From Bacteriovorax sp. (lineage in GTDB: Bacteria > Bdellovibrionota > Bacteriovoracia > Bacteriovoracales > Bacteriovoracaceae), in the NCBI GenBank assembly GCA_030654205.1, contig JAURXW010000370.1, positions 1 to 6,840 on the forward strand: a stretch of DNA of 6,840 nucleotides, read 5' to 3'. This document shows positions 5,325-6,840 of this stretch, in pieces. The notes beneath the pieces are model-generated. The model searched no databases. It was not told the DNA's origin and saw nothing but the letters and a program-made list of their open reading frames with translations. Numbering within the stretch: position 1 is the first letter of the stretch; each line of letters starts with the position of its first letter. A program made the translations under genes and the position numbers.

Positions 5325-6155
5325 ATGAAAATTTTAAATTGGACCGTTGAATCTTTACTACTTCTCAAAGATCTACTGGATCAGTCTGCGGGATATGATA
5401 TTTCAATTGAAGACGAGGTTGAGTATTTTAATCCTGCGCAATCTACTTCATGGCTATATACTGTCAATGATGAAAATCTACCGACTGGTTTTATTCGCTT
5501 TTTTAGACATTCTGGAGGTTTTTGTTCTGGGGAAATTTTTGTTCCTCATAAAGATAAGCAAAGAGAAGAAGTACTTTGCCTTCTGTTGGACAATTTTTTA
5601 GAACGATTTGAATTTCAACCAAAAGATCGAGTTCGCTTTGATATACCTATAAATGATCTAGCACTTACTAATTCATTGAAGTCTAAGGGGTTTATATCTC
5701 TAATTGAAACATATATCTGTTACAAGAAAGATCTTAATAAAAAAGAAAATAATCTTAACGATCTAATTTACCCAACAATGGAACAGTTTGAAAAAATTAA
5801 GGAAACTTTAATTCAGATCCATTCTTTTTCGGATGAAGAAATTGAAACTGCAATTACCACAAAGAATATACTTACCATTGATTATAATAATGATTTTGCA
5901 GTTGCCTCACGTTTTTCTATTAAAGATGATAAAGCTGAAATTATTGAGATTGTTACAGATCAAAAATATAGAAACAAAGGATTAGGATCAAGGTTTTTAG
6001 AAGTTATGGCGAATCATTTATTTGATAAAGGAATTAGAAATATTTACCTATTTGTAAAAGATAGCAATCTGCCTGCTATTAAGCTTTATGAAAAAGCTGA
6101 TTTTACAATTGATGATGGACGCTCTCAGATCTGGCTATCTAAAGAATGGCCATAA
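5325..6155 (+). CDS. GNAT-family N-acetyltransferase with a degenerate N-terminal GNAT half
   Basis: The 276-aa product is about twice the length of a single GNAT domain. The C-terminal half (about 148-276) is a full GNAT: a central strand AEIIEIVTD (204-212), the acetyl-CoA pyrophosphate loop YRNKGLGSRFLEVMA (215-229, Q/RxxGxG/A type), and motif B SNLPAIKLYEKADF (247-260). The N-terminal half (1-136) follows a GNAT-like strand-helix order (GEIFVPHKDKQREEVLCLLL, then SLKSKGFISLIETYICYKK) but lacks the glycine loop, so it probably does not bind acetyl-CoA and may shape the substrate site. The acceptor substrate cannot be read from sequence. No ribosome site precedes the ATG, and the promoter predicts a leaderless message. 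A terminator follows 54 bases after the stop codon, so the gene stands alone. Confidence 0.87.
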   Translation: MKILNWTVESLLLLKDLLDQSAGYDISIEDEVEYFNPAQSTSWLYTVNDENLPTGFIRFFRHSGGFCSGEIFVPHKDKQREEVLCLLLDNFLERFEFQPKDRVRFDIPINDLALTNSLKSKGFISLIETYICYKKDLNKKENNLNDLIYPTMEQFEKIKETLIQIHSFSDEEIETAITTKNILTIDYNNDFAVASRFSIKDDKAEIIEIVTDQKYRNKGLGSRFLEVMANHLFDKGIRNIYLFVKDSNLPAIKLYEKADFTIDDGRSQIWLSKEWP

Positions 6156-6209
6156 TCCACTTCAAAAGCTCGCAAGCCGCAAATTAAAATACACAGACTA
6201 ACGATACCT

Positions 6210-6234
6210 GGCCCTTAATTGGGCCTTTTTTATT
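6210..6234 (+). terminator. Intrinsic terminator after the GNAT gene
   Basis: GGCCC (6210-6214) and GGGCC (6221-6225) form a 5-bp all-GC stem with a 6-base loop, followed at once by six T's and then ATTT (6226-6235). The orientation fits termination of the plus-strand GNAT transcript. Confidence 0.8.
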
Positions 6235-6402
6235 TCCTGTGATCAAAGACCAAGAGTTTCAACTCAAACTTCAAAAAAAGAGGATTTTAGCATTATTGTA
6301 CCGAAAAGCACGCATTTGCCTAAGAGGCCTAGTAAGTAAGAATAATAAATCTCCAATTGCCCTTTCCATTAAATTTTTAGCGATGAAACCCGATATTGGA
6401 TT

Positions 6403-6840
6403 ATGAAAATATTTCTTACCATTATTTTTAATATTTCTATCCTCTATGCAAATGAAGCTTTATTAATTCCAAGTAATACCGAAATTAATAAAAGTCTTTC
6501 TCCTTTAAAGGGAGGATGTGACCAATGTGCTGATGCTAAGACATCATCCTTTAATATGCATTATTTTGATAAATTTAATTGTAAAAATTCTGGGAATACT
6601 GAAGACAGTTTCAAGAAAGCAGCATTAGCTGCCGGCTTAACTGAAGAAAAGTATGGAAAAATGAAAATTCCAGAACAAGATAGAACTCCTTCTAAGGAAG
6701 AAATAGAAGAATTGAAAAGTCTATTGAGACTTGAAAAAGGAATTTTTACGAAATGTATGCCAAAAGCTATGCAAGCTGTTCGTGAAAATATTAACGAATT
6801 CAAGCTTTGCAATTGCGATAAAATAAGCACTGGTTATGTG
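6403..6840 (+). CDS. Secreted cysteine-rich protein, N-terminal part (cut by the right window edge)
   Basis: 146 codons are open from ATG 6403 to the window edge. I do not recognise the family. The N-terminus MKIFLTIIFNISILYA is a short signal peptide, probably cut before NEAL. The visible mature part holds six cysteines: a CDQC pair (39, 42), C60, C118, and a CNC pair (136, 138). Between them is a charged helical stretch (about 97-113). Paired Cys motifs of this kind occur in metal-binding and disulfide-rich exported proteins, and I cannot choose between these. The start is fixed because an in-frame stop (6370-6372) lies upstream with no other ATG between. The ribosome site is poor (GGA only 2 bases away). 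A 7-codon reading frame at 6383-6406 ends in an ATGA overlap with this start. Confidence 0.8.
   Translation, partial: MKIFLTIIFNISILYANEALLIPSNTEINKSLSPLKGGCDQCADAKTSSFNMHYFDKFNCKNSGNTEDSFKKAALAAGLTEEKYGKMKIPEQDRTPSKEEIEELKSLLRLEKGIFTKCMPKAMQAVRENINEFKLCNCDKISTGYV

Noticed and set aside
5347..5601. 84-aa plus-strand reading frame inside the GNAT gene
   Set aside because: It is out of frame with the GNAT gene, which has recognisable motifs; a shadow.
6561..6830. 89-aa minus-strand reading frame near the right edge
   Set aside because: It lies opposite the open secreted cysteine-rich frame, which has a signal peptide and cysteine motifs.

Overview
The window is AT-rich (about one third G+C by eye) bacterial DNA with compact genes on both strands. 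The fatty-acid synthesis genes are chromosomal housekeeping types. Alongside them are a DAHL-like sensor, several small secreted cysteine-containing proteins and a secreted protein made of short repeats. That mix would suit a Bdellovibrionota bacterium such as Bacteriovorax or Peredibacter. This is an inference from gene style; no rRNA or other definitive marker is present. I see no insertion sequence, tRNA, rRNA, CRISPR array or phage gene.

Layout. Bases 1-149 hold the start of a minus-strand gene for a probable exported protein, cut by the left edge. A divergent promoter region leads to a plus-strand two-TM sensor-like protein (302-1120), which appears to be transcribed without a 5' leader. 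Its end overlaps by 4 bases the end of a minus-strand operon, read in the order fabG (3092-2355), fabZ (2352-1939) and a FabI-like enoyl reductase (1914-1117). Together these supply the three post-condensation steps of fatty-acid elongation: keto reduction, dehydration and enoyl reduction. No condensing enzyme or acyl carrier protein is in view.

From 3270 to 4612 lie three separate small genes for exported proteins. They are a 67-aa three-cysteine protein, a 159-aa protein with three 26-aa cysteine-paired repeats, and a convergent 112-aa protein. A strong bidirectional terminator (4195-4236) separates the last two. Next come a 63-aa two-TM membrane protein (minus, 4879-5070), a divergent promoter region, a tandem GNAT acetyltransferase (5325-6155) that also looks leaderless, and its terminator (6210-6234). 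The window ends in the N-terminal 146 codons of a secreted six-cysteine protein (6403 onward, cut by the right edge).

The gene-free stretches (150-301, 3093-3269, 3474-3627, 4108-4273, 4613-4878, 5071-5324, 6156-6402) are all under 300 bases. They hold promoters, terminators and a few weak inverted repeats, and I found no further gene in them. Apart from the fab operon, the genes look monocistronic, and no shared pathway joins them. The strongest candidates for something undescribed are the 26-aa repeat protein and the neighbouring small exported cysteine proteins.
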